This document shows, one piece after another, positions 52,591 through 62,042 of a stretch of DNA of 64,000 nucleotides. Source of the stretch: Hyphomicrobiales bacterium (GTDB lineage Bacteria > Pseudomonadota > Alphaproteobacteria > Rhizobiales > Rhizobiaceae); contig UBZT01000009.1 in assembly GCA_900470155.1 (NCBI GenBank), positions 558,001-622,000 on the forward strand, given 5' to 3'. Both the position numbers and the translations under genes were made by a program. How positions within the stretch are numbered: the stretch's first letter is position 1; each line of letters starts with the position of its first letter. The notes under the pieces are model-generated. The model did no database searches and had not been told where the DNA came from. It saw only the letters and a program-made list of their open reading frames with translations.

Positions 52591-54459
52591 ATGCCTTTTC
52601 CTTCTATCGATTTCCAAGATACAAAATCCGTTCTGGATGCTTTCAGCCGTTCCCAGGCGATCATCGAATTCAACACGGACGGAACGATCCTGACCGCCAA
52701 TGAGAACTTCTGCAAGGCGCTCGGCTACCGCCTCGAAGACATCGTCGGCAAGCACCACCGTATTTTCGTCGATCCGACGGATGTCACCTCGCCTGACTAC
52801 GCCGCATTCTGGCAACGCCTGGCCTCGGGCAAGTTCGAGCGCGGCCAGTACAAGCGTTTTGGCAAGAGTGGCAAGCCGATCTGGATCGAGGCCTCCTACA
52901 ACCCGGTCATGCGCCGCGGCAAGGCCTACAAGATCGTCAAGATCGCCAGCGACATCACCGAAAGCAAGATGCGGTCGCTCGACAGCAACGGCAAGCTTGA
53001 GGCCCTGTCACGGGCACAGGCCGTGATCGAATTCGCACCGGATGGCCAAATCCTTACCGCGAACGTGAATTTCCTCTCGGCGCTCGGCTATTCCCTGGCC
53101 GAGATCGCAGGCCAGCATCACCGCATGTTCTGCGAACCCGGCTATGCCGCATCGAGCGACTATGCAACGTTCTGGCCACGTCTGGCAGCCGGCCAGTTCG
53201 TCACCGACGAGTTCACCCGCATTCGCAAGGATGGCCAGCCGATCTATATCCAGGCCACCTACAATCCGATCCTCGACGACGACGGCAAGGTGTTCAAGGT
53301 CGTCAAGTTCGCCACCGACATCACTGGGCGCGTGACCGCGCTGAAGCAGGTCGGCGCGGGCCTTGGCCGTCTGGCCGATTGCAATATCCGCATGACCATC
53401 GACGAGCCGTTCACGCCGGAATTCGAACACCTGCGCACGCATTTCAATGTCGCATTGGGCAAATTCCAGGAAACGCTGGAAGATGTGCTGTCGGAAACCA
53501 CGATGGTATCCACGAAAAGCCTGGAAATGCATGATAACGCCGCAGGCCTCGCGCAGCGTTCGGAGCAGCAGGCAACAGCACTGGAACAGACGTCGGCAGC
53601 CCTGCAGCAGATCACCGAAACGGTGAAAGTCTCGAGTGCCCGCGCGATCGACACCCGCAAGCTGGTCAGCAATGCCCGCCAGGCTGCGACCGAATCGGTC
53701 GACGTGGTCAAGGCAACGGTAAATGCCATGGGCCGCATCGAAGGCGCATCGAGGGAAATCACCAATATCATCAGTGTCATCGATGAGATTGCCTTCCAGA
53801 CCAACCTCCTCGCCCTCAATGCCGGCGTCGAGGCCGCGCGCGCTGGCGAAAGCGGCAAGGGTTTTGCCGTGGTTGCCCAGGAAGTGCGCGAACTGGCGCA
53901 ACGTTCGGCCAAGGCCGCCAAGGAAATCTCCGGCCTGATCGCCAAATCGACAACCGAGGTCCAGGAAGGGGTGCGACTGGTCGGTGAAACCGGCGCGGCG
54001 CTGACCCGGATCGAGGATTTTGTCGAATCGATCAACGGCAATGTCGAGGCGATCGCCACGGCCGCATCGGACCAGGCGACCAGCCTGCAGGAGATCAACT
54101 CGACGGTCTCCTCGCTCGATCAGATGACCCAGCAGAATGCCGCGATGGTCTCAGGCATCAGCAGCGTCAGCGAAATTCTGTCGAGCGGTGCCAGCCATCT
54201 TGTGACGCTGGTGCAGAGCTTCAAGCTCGATCGCCGCAGGCAGCGCCGTGAACCCGGCTCTGAAGCGGCAGCAAGAAGCGCGCAGGACCGTGCCACAGCT
54301 TCTGCCCCCATGCGCCAGGCCGTGAACGCGACGAAGCCTCAGGCCACAGCGTCTCGACCATTGGCGCGCCCGGCGCCGGCAACGGCCATCGCCTCCGGTC
54401 GCATGCCGGCCACCATCGGCAACACCGCGTTGAAGCAGGACAGTTGGGAAGAATTCTGA
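52591..54459 (+). CDS. Cytosolic double-PAS chemoreceptor with C-terminal pentapeptide
   Basis: This 622-residue methyl-accepting chemotaxis protein has no transmembrane helices, so it should be cytosolic. It has two similar PAS domains (about 20-125 and 140-250, each with an AxIEFxxDGxILTAN-type start), then a linker and the signalling domain with the tip [20 protein letters not shown]. It ends in DSWEEF, a WxxF-type tail of the kind that docks CheR/CheB. The PAS domains may bind haem or flavin, which cannot be told by eye. ATG 52591 has GGAG upstream. Confidence 0.92.
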   Translation: MPFPSIDFQDTKSVLDAFSRSQAIIEFNTDGTILTANENFCKALGYRLEDIVGKHHRIFVDPTDVTSPDYAAFWQRLASGKFERGQYKRFGKSGKPIWIEASYNPVMRRGKAYKIVKIASDITESKMRSLDSNGKLEALSRAQAVIEFAPDGQILTANVNFLSALGYSLAEIAGQHHRMFCEPGYAASSDYATFWPRLAAGQFVTDEFTRIRKDGQPIYIQATYNPILDDDGKVFKVVKFATDITGRVTALKQVGAGLGRLADCNIRMTIDEPFTPEFEHLRTHFNVALGKFQETLEDVLSETTMVSTKSLEMHDNAAGLAQRSEQQATALEQTSAALQQITETVKVSSARAIDTRKLVSNARQAATESVDVVKATVNAMGRIEGASREITNIISVIDEIAFQTNLLALNAGVEAARAGESGKGFAVVAQEVRELAQRSAKAAKEISGLIAKSTTEVQEGVRLVGETGAALTRIEDFVESINGNVEAIATAASDQATSLQEINSTVSSLDQMTQQNAAMVSGISSVSEILSSGASHLVTLVQSFKLDRRRQRREPGSEAAARSAQDRATASAPMRQAVNATKPQATASRPLARPAPATAIASGRMPATIGNTALKQDSWEEF

Positions 54460-54474
54460 TCGGCTAGAAATGAG

Positions 54475-54507
54475 CGGCGGGGCAAGATTTTGCATGCCCC
54501 GCCGTTT
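54475..54507. terminator. Bidirectional terminator between chemoreceptor and selO
   Basis: CGGCGGGGCA (54475-54484) and TGCCCCGCCG (54495-54504) form a 10-bp stem followed by TTT, between convergent stop codons. Confidence 0.75.
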
Positions 54508-54510
54508 CAA

Positions 54511-55971
54511 CTAGGTGCCGCAGAACGTGCGCGTCACGCGCTGTTCCGGCTTCGGTGGCTGGCACAGATCCGCCACATCAAAAGCCTCCGCAAACGGGCT
54601 CTGCAGCGCCTCTGTCAGTCGGTGGAAGAAAGAATGGTCGCCATAGTTGGCGGCCTGTATCGCTTCCTCGATCCGATGGTTGCGCGCGATCAATGCCGGA
54701 TTGACCGCATCCATCCGGGCCTGGATAGCAGCCGCTGAACGACCGTCATCCAGACGCCCGCGCCAGCGAACCAGCCAATCGATCAGCCCATTCGCGTTGG
54801 CAAACTGCGTTGCCAACGCGTGTTCATCCGCGCCACCGGCCACCTTGCCGAGCGCCCGGAATGTCACGGTGAAATCTGCCTCTCCCTGATGCATCAGATC
54901 GAGGAAATCGCTGACCAGCGTCCGGTCCTGATCGTTTTCACCCACAAGACCGAGCTTGGCCCGGAAGGCCGCAAGCCAGGCCGCCTGGAAGACGTCGCCG
55001 AACTGGGACAAGACGCCATTCGCCACCTCGACGGCCTTCTCTTCGTCATCATCCAGCAACGGCAGCAGGCATTCCGCCAGTCGCGCGATGTTCCACTGGC
55101 CGATGCCCGGCTGGTTGGCATAGGCATAGCGGCCGCGATGGTCGATCGAGGAAAACACCTTCTTCGGATCATATTCGTCGAGAAAGGCGCAAGGTCCGAA
55201 ATCGATCGTCTCGCCGGAGACCGCCATATTGTCGGTGTTCATCACCCCGTGGATGAAGCCAATCGACAACCATCGGGCAATCAGTTCGGCCTGGCGCGTC
55301 GAAATGGCGGATAGCAGCGCCGCATACGGGTTCTCAGCGGTGGCGACCTCCGGATAGTGGCGTGCGATCACATGGTCGGCAAGCGTCTTCACCCCATCGG
55401 TATCGCCGCGCGCGGCAAAATACTGGAACGTCCCGACGCGGATATGACTGGCCGCCACCCGGGTGAACACGGCCCCCGGCAGCACCGTCTCGCGGATCAC
55501 CGGTTCGCCGGTCAGGACGGCCGCCAACGCCCGTGTCGTCGGAAGACCAAGGGCTGCCATCGCCTCGGAGACGATATATTCGCGCAGGACCGGCCCAAGT
55601 GCGGCCAGGCCGTCGCCATTGCGGGAAAAGGCCGTGGGACCGGCCCCCTTCAGCTGGATGTCGCGCCGGCGACCCTCGCGATCGATGACCTCGCCGAGCA
55701 AAAGCGCCCGGCCATCGCCGAGTTGCGGATTGAAATGACCGAACTGATGGCCGGAATAGGCCATGGCGATCGGCTCGGCACCAACCGGCAGGATCTGCCC
55801 GGAAAAGATCTGCGCCAGCCGCGCTGTCTCGCCTGCGTCGAGCGCAATCCCGAGCTGATCTGCCAGCGCCTCATTGTAGCGGATAAGCTGTGGCTGAGCG
55901 GCGGCGGCAGGCTTGGCTGGCCGATAGAAGCGTTCCGGCAGGCGGCTGTAGCTGTTGTCAAACGCGATCAA
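54511..55971 (-). CDS. selO: SelO-family protein adenylyltransferase (pseudokinase fold)
   Basis: This roughly 486-residue member of the SelO/YdiU (UPF0061) family transfers AMP to proteins, often linked to redox stress. Conserved blocks include FDNSYSRLPERFY, YSGHQFGHFNPQLGDGRALL, LKGAGPTAFSRNGDG and HGVMNTDNMAVSGETIDFGP. The C-terminus is TFCGT, with Cys where animal SelO has selenocysteine. No ATG fits; a TTG at 55971 has AAGGAG six bases upstream, while a TTG at 55992 lacks a binding site. Confidence 0.92.
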   Translation of the reverse strand: MIAFDNSYSRLPERFYRPAKPAAAAQPQLIRYNEALADQLGIALDAGETARLAQIFSGQILPVGAEPIAMAYSGHQFGHFNPQLGDGRALLLGEVIDREGRRRDIQLKGAGPTAFSRNGDGLAALGPVLREYIVSEAMAALGLPTTRALAAVLTGEPVIRETVLPGAVFTRVAASHIRVGTFQYFAARGDTDGVKTLADHVIARHYPEVATAENPYAALLSAISTRQAELIARWLSIGFIHGVMNTDNMAVSGETIDFGPCAFLDEYDPKKVFSSIDHRGRYAYANQPGIGQWNIARLAECLLPLLDDDEEKAVEVANGVLSQFGDVFQAAWLAAFRAKLGLVGENDQDRTLVSDFLDLMHQGEADFTVTFRALGKVAGGADEHALATQFANANGLIDWLVRWRGRLDDGRSAAAIQARMDAVNPALIARNHRIEEAIQAANYGDHSFFHRLTEALQSPFAEAFDVADLCQPPKPEQRVTRTFCGT

Positions 55972-56246
55972 AGGCAACTCCTTGCCCGGCAAGGAGCCGG
56001 GACTGTTTGTTCTATCGGCAATATGGGGATCGCGCCTGAGCAGACAAGCAAAAACCGGGGCACATTAACGGGGGATGGATCGGGCCAAATAGGGGGCAAG
56101 GCCGACGTCCCATCTTGTCTGGCACAAAAACCCGGCGCAAACATCACGGCGACGCGGGTTGCCTGGCCGCCCGCTAAAATCGGCATGGCTGCCATCCAGT
56201 AGCCTGCCAGAAAAATGCGTCCACATGCCTTCCGGGGGACAGGTTC

Positions 56247-56744
56247 ATGAAGTTTCGCCACGCCATCTTCGCCGCAGTCTTGGCGCTCTCCGGCTGCACC
56301 ACGACCGAAGAAGCCCAGCAGGTGATCCAGTCGCGCTGGGTCGGGCAGCCTATCGACGCCTTCTTCACGCAATATGGTCCACCGATCAGCGAATACCCCC
56401 TGCCGAACGGCACGGTCATCTACACTTGGCGCGGCGGCGACAAGACCCGCTACATCCCGCCGACCTACACCATGCCGGAACCGGCCCGCACCGTGGTGCG
56501 AACCGAAACGCGACAGACCGGCTCAGGGCAAACCGTGACCGAAACCCGCGTCATTGCCCGCGATCCGGGTTGGGGACCAGAAATGATCTCGCCGCCGCAG
56601 TATCAGGAACTTTTCTGCGAGTTGCAGATTATTGCCGGCAAGTCGCGAAACATCATGACAATCCGCGCCTCCAACGACACCGATGGCGAAGGCCTGAGCC
56701 TGTCGCGATGTGCCGAAGTTCTGGACGCCCATCCGAAGAAGTAG
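56247..56744 (+). CDS. Putative lipoprotein of unknown function
   Basis: This 165-residue protein has a signal peptide with lipobox LSGC (Cys17). The mature part contains IDAFFTQYGPPISEYPLPNG followed by VIYTWRGG, a pattern also seen in SmpA/BamE-like small lipoproteins, but the match is only visual. Two further Cys (LFCELQ, SRCAEV) could form a disulfide. GACAGGTTC precedes the ATG. Function unknown. Confidence 0.75.
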   Translation: MKFRHAIFAAVLALSGCTTTEEAQQVIQSRWVGQPIDAFFTQYGPPISEYPLPNGTVIYTWRGGDKTRYIPPTYTMPEPARTVVRTETRQTGSGQTVTETRVIARDPGWGPEMISPPQYQELFCELQIIAGKSRNIMTIRASNDTDGEGLSLSRCAEVLDAHPKK

Positions 56745-56863
56745 GCCGCGACCAGTTCGGATCAGGATTTGCGGCAAGTTTATTGTACTTCTGTGCCTAA
56801 CTCTGACAAACATTCGCACCCCAAGCGCCTTCAAGGCGGGCCGCATTGAGACGGAGTTTCAAA

Positions 56864-57346
56864 TTGAGCGTTGCCTTCACCAAGGAAGAGAGTTCGGAAA
56901 CGGCCGCAGAAACCCTGCTGCCCGACCGGCCGATCTCACCCCATCCCAACCTTGTGACGGAAGCGGGATTGAAGGCGCTCGAACTGCAGTTGCGCCAGGC
57001 GCGTGACGCCTATGAGGCAACGAGCACGATCGAAGACGTCAATGAGCGACGCCGGCAGGCGGCGACCCCTTTGCGCGATACCCGCTACTTTGCAGCCCGG
57101 CTTCACAGCGCACAGCTGATCCCCCAGCCGACATCGACGGACACCGTTGCCTTCGGCAGCACCGTGACCTTCAGCCGCGACGACGGCCGTGTGCAGACGT
57201 ATCGTATCGTCGGGGAAGATGAGGCGGATCCGAAGGCCGGATCGATTTCCTTTGTATCGCCAGTGGCGACGATGCTGATCGGCAAGGCTGTCGGAGACTT
57301 CGTCGAGGCCGGTGGCCACGAGCTTGAGATCACCGCAATTTCCTAG
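56864..57346 (+). CDS. GreA/GreB-type transcription elongation factor, short form
   Basis: This 160-residue protein starts MSVAFTKEE at a TTG, seven bases after GGAG. It contains SPHPNLVTEAGLKALE and a helical segment with DVNERRRQAA, then a C-terminal Gre-type domain (VAFGSTVTFSRDDGRVQTYRI and SPVATMLIGKAVGDFVE). Gre factors stimulate RNA cleavage in backtracked RNA polymerase. The coiled coil is shorter than in GreA and lacks an obvious acidic tip, so cleavage activity is uncertain; an Rnk-like regulatory role is possible. Confidence 0.85.
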   Translation: MSVAFTKEESSETAAETLLPDRPISPHPNLVTEAGLKALELQLRQARDAYEATSTIEDVNERRRQAATPLRDTRYFAARLHSAQLIPQPTSTDTVAFGSTVTFSRDDGRVQTYRIVGEDEADPKAGSISFVSPVATMLIGKAVGDFVEAGGHELEITAIS

Positions 57347-57519
57347 CGCACGCGGCTTACGCCTCCTCCAGCGACTGCATATGGCCTCAGAGAAATGGGG
57401 CCACTTGTTGCGCCAAGGCGACACAAGACATCAAAAGACGGGTTGAGATGGCATCAGGCAAAGGCTATCTGGTGCCAACCACTCGCAGCCCCTCCACAAA
57501 CCACAAGGCGCATTCAGGC

Positions 57520-58503
57520 ATGATCCCAGACTTCCTCGTCACCCATTCCGGTGGCTTCCATGCCGACGAACTGCTGTCCAGCGTCATCCTCACCCGCCTT
57601 TTCCCGCAGGCTCGGATCGTCCGCAGCCGGGCGCCGGAATGGATCACGCCCGGCACAGACCGGATCATCTATGACGTCGGTGGCGCTTATGATGCGCAAG
57701 CGCAGATCTTCGATCACCATCAGCGCGGCGCACCGCTGCGCGACGACGGCCAGCCCTATAGCTCGTTCGGATTGATCTGGAAGCATTATGGCGAGGACTA
57801 TCTCATCGCTTCGGGCGTGCCCGAGGCGCATGTCGAGAAGATCCAGGCCTCCTTCGACGCAAGCTTCGTGCTGCCGATCGACCTGGTCGACAACGGCGCC
57901 CTGAGCCCGTCGATCGCGGGGCCGCTGGCAGGACTGACCCTACCCGCCCTGCTGGAAACCTTGAAACCGGTCTTTGATGAAACCGACCCCGAGGCGATTG
58001 ATCGCTGCTTCCACGCCGCGCTAGCCGTTGCCCGCAGCTTTGTCGAGGCGCGGATCGCCGGAAGTGCCGCAAAACTGCGCGCCGAGGCCCTTGTGCATCA
58101 GGCAATCGTCGATGCCGGCGCGAGCCGTATTCTCGAACTGCCGATGGGCATGCCCTTCCGCCCGGCCATCCTGAAGGCAGGTGCCGATCACCTGCTGTTT
58201 GTCGTGCACCCGCGCGACAAGGATTGGTGCCTGACCACGATCCGCCGCGCCGACGAAGGTTTCGAGGTCAGAGCCGACTTGCCAGCTGCCTGGGCAGGTC
58301 TGACCAATGGCGACCTGGAGGCTGCCTGCGGCATTGCGGGCGCGAGTTTCTGCCACAACGGACGTTTCGTCGCCGCAGCCAAATCGCGCGAGGCAGCACT
58401 CGCCATGGCGGATCTGGCTGTGATCGAGGCTCTGGCTATCGAGGCATCGGCCGTCGACACATTGCCAATCGAGCAAATTCAGCCTGCTGTCGCGCAGGCC
58501 TGA
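57520..58503 (+). CDS. MYG1-family DHH-like metal-dependent phosphohydrolase
   Basis: This 327-residue MYG1/UPF0160 family protein has the motif THSGGFHADELLSSVIL at the N-terminus, DHHQRG a little later, and the C-terminal NGRFVAAAKSREAAL. Eukaryotic MYG1 is an RNA exonuclease; bacterial roles are not established. ATG 57520 matches the family start; an ATG at 57448 with a possible binding site would add 24 residues unlike the family. It is monocistronic and convergent with the pentapeptide gene. Confidence 0.88.
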   Translation: MIPDFLVTHSGGFHADELLSSVILTRLFPQARIVRSRAPEWITPGTDRIIYDVGGAYDAQAQIFDHHQRGAPLRDDGQPYSSFGLIWKHYGEDYLIASGVPEAHVEKIQASFDASFVLPIDLVDNGALSPSIAGPLAGLTLPALLETLKPVFDETDPEAIDRCFHAALAVARSFVEARIAGSAAKLRAEALVHQAIVDAGASRILELPMGMPFRPAILKAGADHLLFVVHPRDKDWCLTTIRRADEGFEVRADLPAAWAGLTNGDLEAACGIAGASFCHNGRFVAAAKSREAALAMADLAVIEALAIEASAVDTLPIEQIQPAVAQA

Positions 58504-58564
58504 CCTCAAGACCTGCAACGGCTGGCGTTTGGCAAGACTGTCTGACGCCCGCCAGTTGCCTCCG

Positions 58565-59290
58565 CTATTCCTGCTGAAACTGGCAGGGCCAGCTGGCCGG
58601 TTTGTTCAAGCCGGCCGGCAGCATTGTCTGCGCATCGCCGCAAGCCATGTCCACCTGCCACTGGGTGAGCCCCGTCGCACCCGTCAGATCGACACCTTCG
58701 ATCCGCGTGAGGAAGAAGAAGGCGCGGTCGAAATCGACCGGCTTTGCGAATGCCGCCCCACGAAAATCCGCCCGCGCGAGGTTCGCCAGCGAAAAACGGC
58801 TGCCGCCGACATCGGCCCCATCGAATTGTGAGCGCCCCAGGTCAGCCTTGGTAAAGTCCGCATCGCCAAGCTTCGCCTGGGTGAAGATCGATCGCTGCAA
58901 TTCGGCACCACTGAAAACGGCGCCGAGGGCATCGAGCTGGCTGAAATCAGTTCTGTAGGCTTCGATTCGTTCAAAGCGCGTGCCTGTGGCCGTCGAGCCG
59001 GCAAAGGAAGCGCGCACAAGGACCGCCTTCTCGAAGTTGGCCTTTGTCAGATTGCTGCCTCTGAGATCGGTCGAGGTAAAGTCGGTGCGCGCGAGGTTTG
59101 CGCCGCTGAGGTCGCTGCTATCCAGCATGATCAGCTTCTTGTCGCAATCCTCCCAATTGATCCCGGGAGCGGGCGACGCGCGGCAATCATCGGCGGCCTC
59201 GGCGTTTGGCGCAAAAAGCCCGACACAGGCCGCAAGCATCAGCAAATACACAAGATAGGATTTTCCGCACGTCACAATCATTGGCCGCAT
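58565..59290 (-). CDS. Secreted pentapeptide-repeat protein
   Basis: This 241-residue protein has a signal peptide (cleavage near NAEA-ADDC) and a central array of A(D/N)LxX pentapeptides from about residue 60 to 190 (LSGANLARTDFTSTDLRGSN and similar), forming a right-handed beta-helix. Cys residues flank the array. A signal peptide sets it apart from cytosolic quinolone-resistance relatives. ATG 59290 gives a normal signal peptide; an ATG at 59341 would add 17 residues. Function unknown. Confidence 0.82.
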   Translation of the reverse strand: MRPMIVTCGKSYLVYLLMLAACVGLFAPNAEAADDCRASPAPGINWEDCDKKLIMLDSSDLSGANLARTDFTSTDLRGSNLTKANFEKAVLVRASFAGSTATGTRFERIEAYRTDFSQLDALGAVFSGAELQRSIFTQAKLGDADFTKADLGRSQFDGADVGGSRFSLANLARADFRGAAFAKPVDFDRAFFFLTRIEGVDLTGATGLTQWQVDMACGDAQTMLPAGLNKPASWPCQFQQE

Positions 59291-59809
59291 AGCCTTATTC
59301 CCATTCGCCGATACGGTTGCACCGTAGTCTATATAGGGCATGTACCCTCACTGTAGTAGGGCGCATCGCCTGCCGGACAGCAGGTCTCTGGCGCCGCGAA
59401 CCAGAACCGAAATTTAACCCGCCGTTAGCGAATGGTCTGGATCCGATCAAGCCACATTACCCTTGGCAAGTGGCCACCCGGATGATTTTCTCGCAACGAA
59501 GTCATCTTTAAAGTGAAAACCGTCGAGTCCGGATGCAATGCGGGCGGAGCTGGCGCCGATCGGGTAACACAGACCCTTCAGGTCGCTCATGCCAATAACC
59601 CAGGCCCACCATTCGAAACATCCCATCCAATCTGCGCCATGGCTCGCCGCATCATGCCTCGCCCTTCCCCGGCATTCGACGTAGTTTCACAGCAGACTTT
59701 GCCATGGACACTGCCGAACGGCTTACGTTACTGTCGCAGATGACATAGAGAGACGAGGTGGCGGGACCGAATACGGCCGCCTTGAGTCGACCAAATAGAG
59801 GGACCAATT
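59291..59809 (+). other. Non-coding stretch upstream of hupE
   Basis: This 519-base stretch lies between the divergent pentapeptide and HupE genes. A 76-codon frame at 59513-59743 begins with GTG, has no ribosome binding site and an unconvincing composition. No cobalamin or nickel-type riboswitch core was seen by eye. Confidence 0.4.
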
Positions 59810-60382
59810 ATGTTGAAACGCATTTCCTTGACCGCAGCCATCTTCGCCGCAGCCGCCGCGCCTGCTTTCGCCCACCTGAATCCGGAAGAGCACGGCTCGA
59901 TGATGGCCGGCCTGTCGCACCCGCTGTTCGGCGCCGACCATATTCTGGCGATGGTTGCCGTCGGCATCTGGGCTTCGCAGATTGGCGGCCGCGCGCTCTG
60001 GGCCGTTCCGGCCGCATTCGTCGGCATGATGGCGATCGGCTTTGCGCTCGCTGTGTCCGGCATTGACCTGCCCTTCGTCGAGCCGGCAATCCTGGCTTCC
60101 GTCATCGGTCTCGGCCTGCTGGTCGCCGCTGCCGTCCGTCTGCCCGTTGCAGCATCGGCTGCCGTCGTTGCCGCCTTCGCCCTGTTCCATGGCCATGCCC
60201 ATGGTGGCGAACTCGGCACGGCTGGTGCCCTGCAGTTCGGCCTCGGCTTTGTCATGGCCACCGCGGGTCTGCATCTGGCCGGCCTCGGCCTCGGCCTTGC
60301 GCTCAACCGCTTCGGCCCTGTTGTCGCCCGCCTGGTGGGTGTCGCAACCGTGTTCGGCGGCGCAGCGATCGCTTTCGGCTGA
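59810..60382 (+). CDS. HupE/UreJ-family metal permease
   Basis: This 190-residue inner-membrane protein has a signal-like first helix (ending AFAHLNPEE) and about six more helices. The family motif SHPLFGADHILAMVAVG carries the conserved His and Asp, and a second His cluster is in LFHGHAHGGELG. The family takes up nickel or cobalt. No urease, hydrogenase or cobalamin genes are in the window, so the metal is unknown. GAGGG lies upstream of the ATG. Confidence 0.9.
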   Translation: MLKRISLTAAIFAAAAAPAFAHLNPEEHGSMMAGLSHPLFGADHILAMVAVGIWASQIGGRALWAVPAAFVGMMAIGFALAVSGIDLPFVEPAILASVIGLGLLVAAAVRLPVAASAAVVAAFALFHGHAHGGELGTAGALQFGLGFVMATAGLHLAGLGLGLALNRFGPVVARLVGVATVFGGAAIAFG

Positions 60383-60406
60383 TCGAAGCCACACTGTCGA
60401 AATGCA

Positions 60407-60437
60407 AACGGCGGCCCAAAGGCCGCCGTTTTTTTGT
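60407..60437 (+). terminator. Rho-independent terminator of hupE
   Basis: AACGGCGGCC (60407-60416) and GGCCGCCGTT (60421-60430) form a perfect 10-bp stem with a 4-base loop, followed by a T run. Confidence 0.9.
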
Positions 60438-60522
60438 TTGTATCAACTTTATCAAAGAAGCCGCCAAGCGACTGTCCGGACTCATCTTTCCAGTCCGGTT
60501 CAGACTGTGCTTGAAGACGCGG

Positions 60523-60987
60523 TCAGCCGCGGCCGCGATAGGTCGCTACCCCCTGTTCCGGCAACCAGACGCCCTTTGGCGCTTCTCCGGTCTGCCAGAA
60601 CACGTCGATCGGGATGCCGCCACGCGGATACCAATAGGCCCCGATCCGCAGCCACTTCGGATCCAGCAGCTCGACGATGCGCTTGGCGATATAGATCGAG
60701 CAGTCCTCATGGAAAGCGCCGTGATTGCGGAAGGAAAACAGGAACAGCTTCAGCGACTTCGATTCAACCAGCCAGTCGCCCGGAATATAATCGATGACGA
60801 TGTGGGCGAAATCCGGCTGGCCGGTCATCGGGCAGAGCGAGGTGAATTCCGGCGCGGTAAACCGCACCACGTAATCCGTTCCGGCATTGCCGTTCGGCAC
60901 CCGTTCCATCACGGCAGTCTCCGGGCTGGTCGGCGCCTCGACCGCCTGGCCGAGCTGCGACAGTCCCGATACATCGGTCATGCTCAT
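60523..60987 (-). CDS. queF: 7-cyano-7-deazaguanine reductase (preQ1 synthase)
   Basis: This 154-residue enzyme of queuosine synthesis reduces preQ0 to preQ1 with NADPH. It has the short, unimodular type. The covalent Cys52 is in [11 protein letters not shown] with Asp59, the QueF motif is ESKSLKLF (75-82), and NHGAFHED follows. The ATG at 60987 is preceded by AAGGATA. It starts 4 bases after a CDF transporter gene, so the two share a transcript. Confidence 0.95.
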   Translation of the reverse strand: MSMTDVSGLSQLGQAVEAPTSPETAVMERVPNGNAGTDYVVRFTAPEFTSLCPMTGQPDFAHIVIDYIPGDWLVESKSLKLFLFSFRNHGAFHEDCSIYIAKRIVELLDPKWLRIGAYWYPRGGIPIDVFWQTGEAPKGVWLPEQGVATYRGRG

Positions 60988-60991
60988 CGTC

Positions 60992-61903
60992 TTATCCTTT
61001 TACCGCTACACCCACACCGTGGGCCTCTTCACTTTCCGGTTCGACATGAATGGTCACGCGACCACCGGGCAGAACCGCCTGAACCGCCGCCTCAAGCCGA
61101 TCGCAGATCCTGTGCGCATCAACCACCGTCATATCGGCCGGCACGACCAGATCGAAGGCGACGAAGGTCACCGAACCGCCGCGCCGGGTGCGCAGGTAAT
61201 GCACCCCCAGCGAGCCGTCAGCATTCTCGGCAATCGCCTTCTTCAACGCCTCGACATCGCTCACATCGACAGCCTTGTCCATCAATCCGTCGACAGATGT
61301 GCTGATCACCTTCCAACCCTGGAAGATGATGTTGCAGGCAACCAGGATGGCGAGAAGAGGATCAAGGATCGCATAGCCGGTCACGACCACCAGAACCAGA
61401 CCGACCAGAACGCCGATCGACGTCACCACGTCCGACATGATGTGATGACCGTCGGCCGCAAGCGCCGGCGAGCGATGCGACTTGCCGACCCGGATCAGCG
61501 TGCGTGCCCAGACTAGATTGATCAGGCCGGCGACGAAATTGATCGCAAGGCCAAGCGCTGGCGCATTGAGCACCTGCGGATCGCCAAGCGCCGCGACTGC
61601 CTCGTTGATGATCAGAAGCGCCGCGACGACGATCAGCACGCCCTCGACGACCGCCGACAGATATTCCGCCTTGTGGTGGCCGTAGGGATGGTCGTCGTCC
61701 GCCGGCTTCTGCGCATAGCGAATGACGAAATAGGCAATGAAGGCCGCAATCACATTGACGGTCGATTCCAGACCATCCGACAGCAGCGCCACGGACCCGG
61801 TCAGCCACCAGGCCAAGAGCTTCAGCCCCATGACGCCGAATGCCAGCGGAATGCCCCAGAAGGCGAGCCGCTGAACCAGATTGTCTCGTTGTTCGACCAT
61901 CAT
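60992..61903 (-). CDS. Cation diffusion facilitator family transporter
   Basis: This 303-residue CDF protein has six helices and a C-terminal cytosolic domain (IHVEPESEE). Metal-site motifs are SDGLESTVN in helix 2 and DGHHIMSDV in helix 5, with HPYGHHKAE between helices 2 and 3. The family exports Zn, Mn, Fe or Co in exchange for protons; the metal is not clear. ATG 61903 is preferred over an upstream frame to 61954. It is cotranscribed with queF. Confidence 0.93.
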   Translation of the reverse strand: MMVEQRDNLVQRLAFWGIPLAFGVMGLKLLAWWLTGSVALLSDGLESTVNVIAAFIAYFVIRYAQKPADDDHPYGHHKAEYLSAVVEGVLIVVAALLIINEAVAALGDPQVLNAPALGLAINFVAGLINLVWARTLIRVGKSHRSPALAADGHHIMSDVVTSIGVLVGLVLVVVTGYAILDPLLAILVACNIIFQGWKVISTSVDGLMDKAVDVSDVEALKKAIAENADGSLGVHYLRTRRGGSVTFVAFDLVVPADMTVVDAHRICDRLEAAVQAVLPGGRVTIHVEPESEEAHGVGVAVKG

Positions 61904-61952
61904 CTCTATCCGTGCAGATGCGAGCGAATTGCAATGTGCAATCCCCAAATGC

Positions 61953-61984
61953 AAAACCGCCCGCGACGAAGCGCAGGCGGTTTT
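61953..61984. terminator. Terminator downstream of trpE(G)
   Basis: AAAACCGCC (61953-61961) and GGCGGTTTT (61976-61984) form a 9-bp stem with T tracts on either strand. It lies about 58 bases after the trpE(G) stop. Confidence 0.7.
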
Positions 61985-62042
61985 CAGTTGGCGCAGTCTA
62001 AAGCACAGAGTTTAACGGCGGGTCAACCCGCCGAAACCGATA

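Noticed and set aside
59513..59743. 76-codon frame in the gap before hupE
   Set aside because: GTG start without ribosome binding site, and composition unlike a protein.
59342..59809. Possible cobalamin riboswitch upstream of hupE
   Set aside because: No B12-box-like core (GCCACTG context) could be found by eye.
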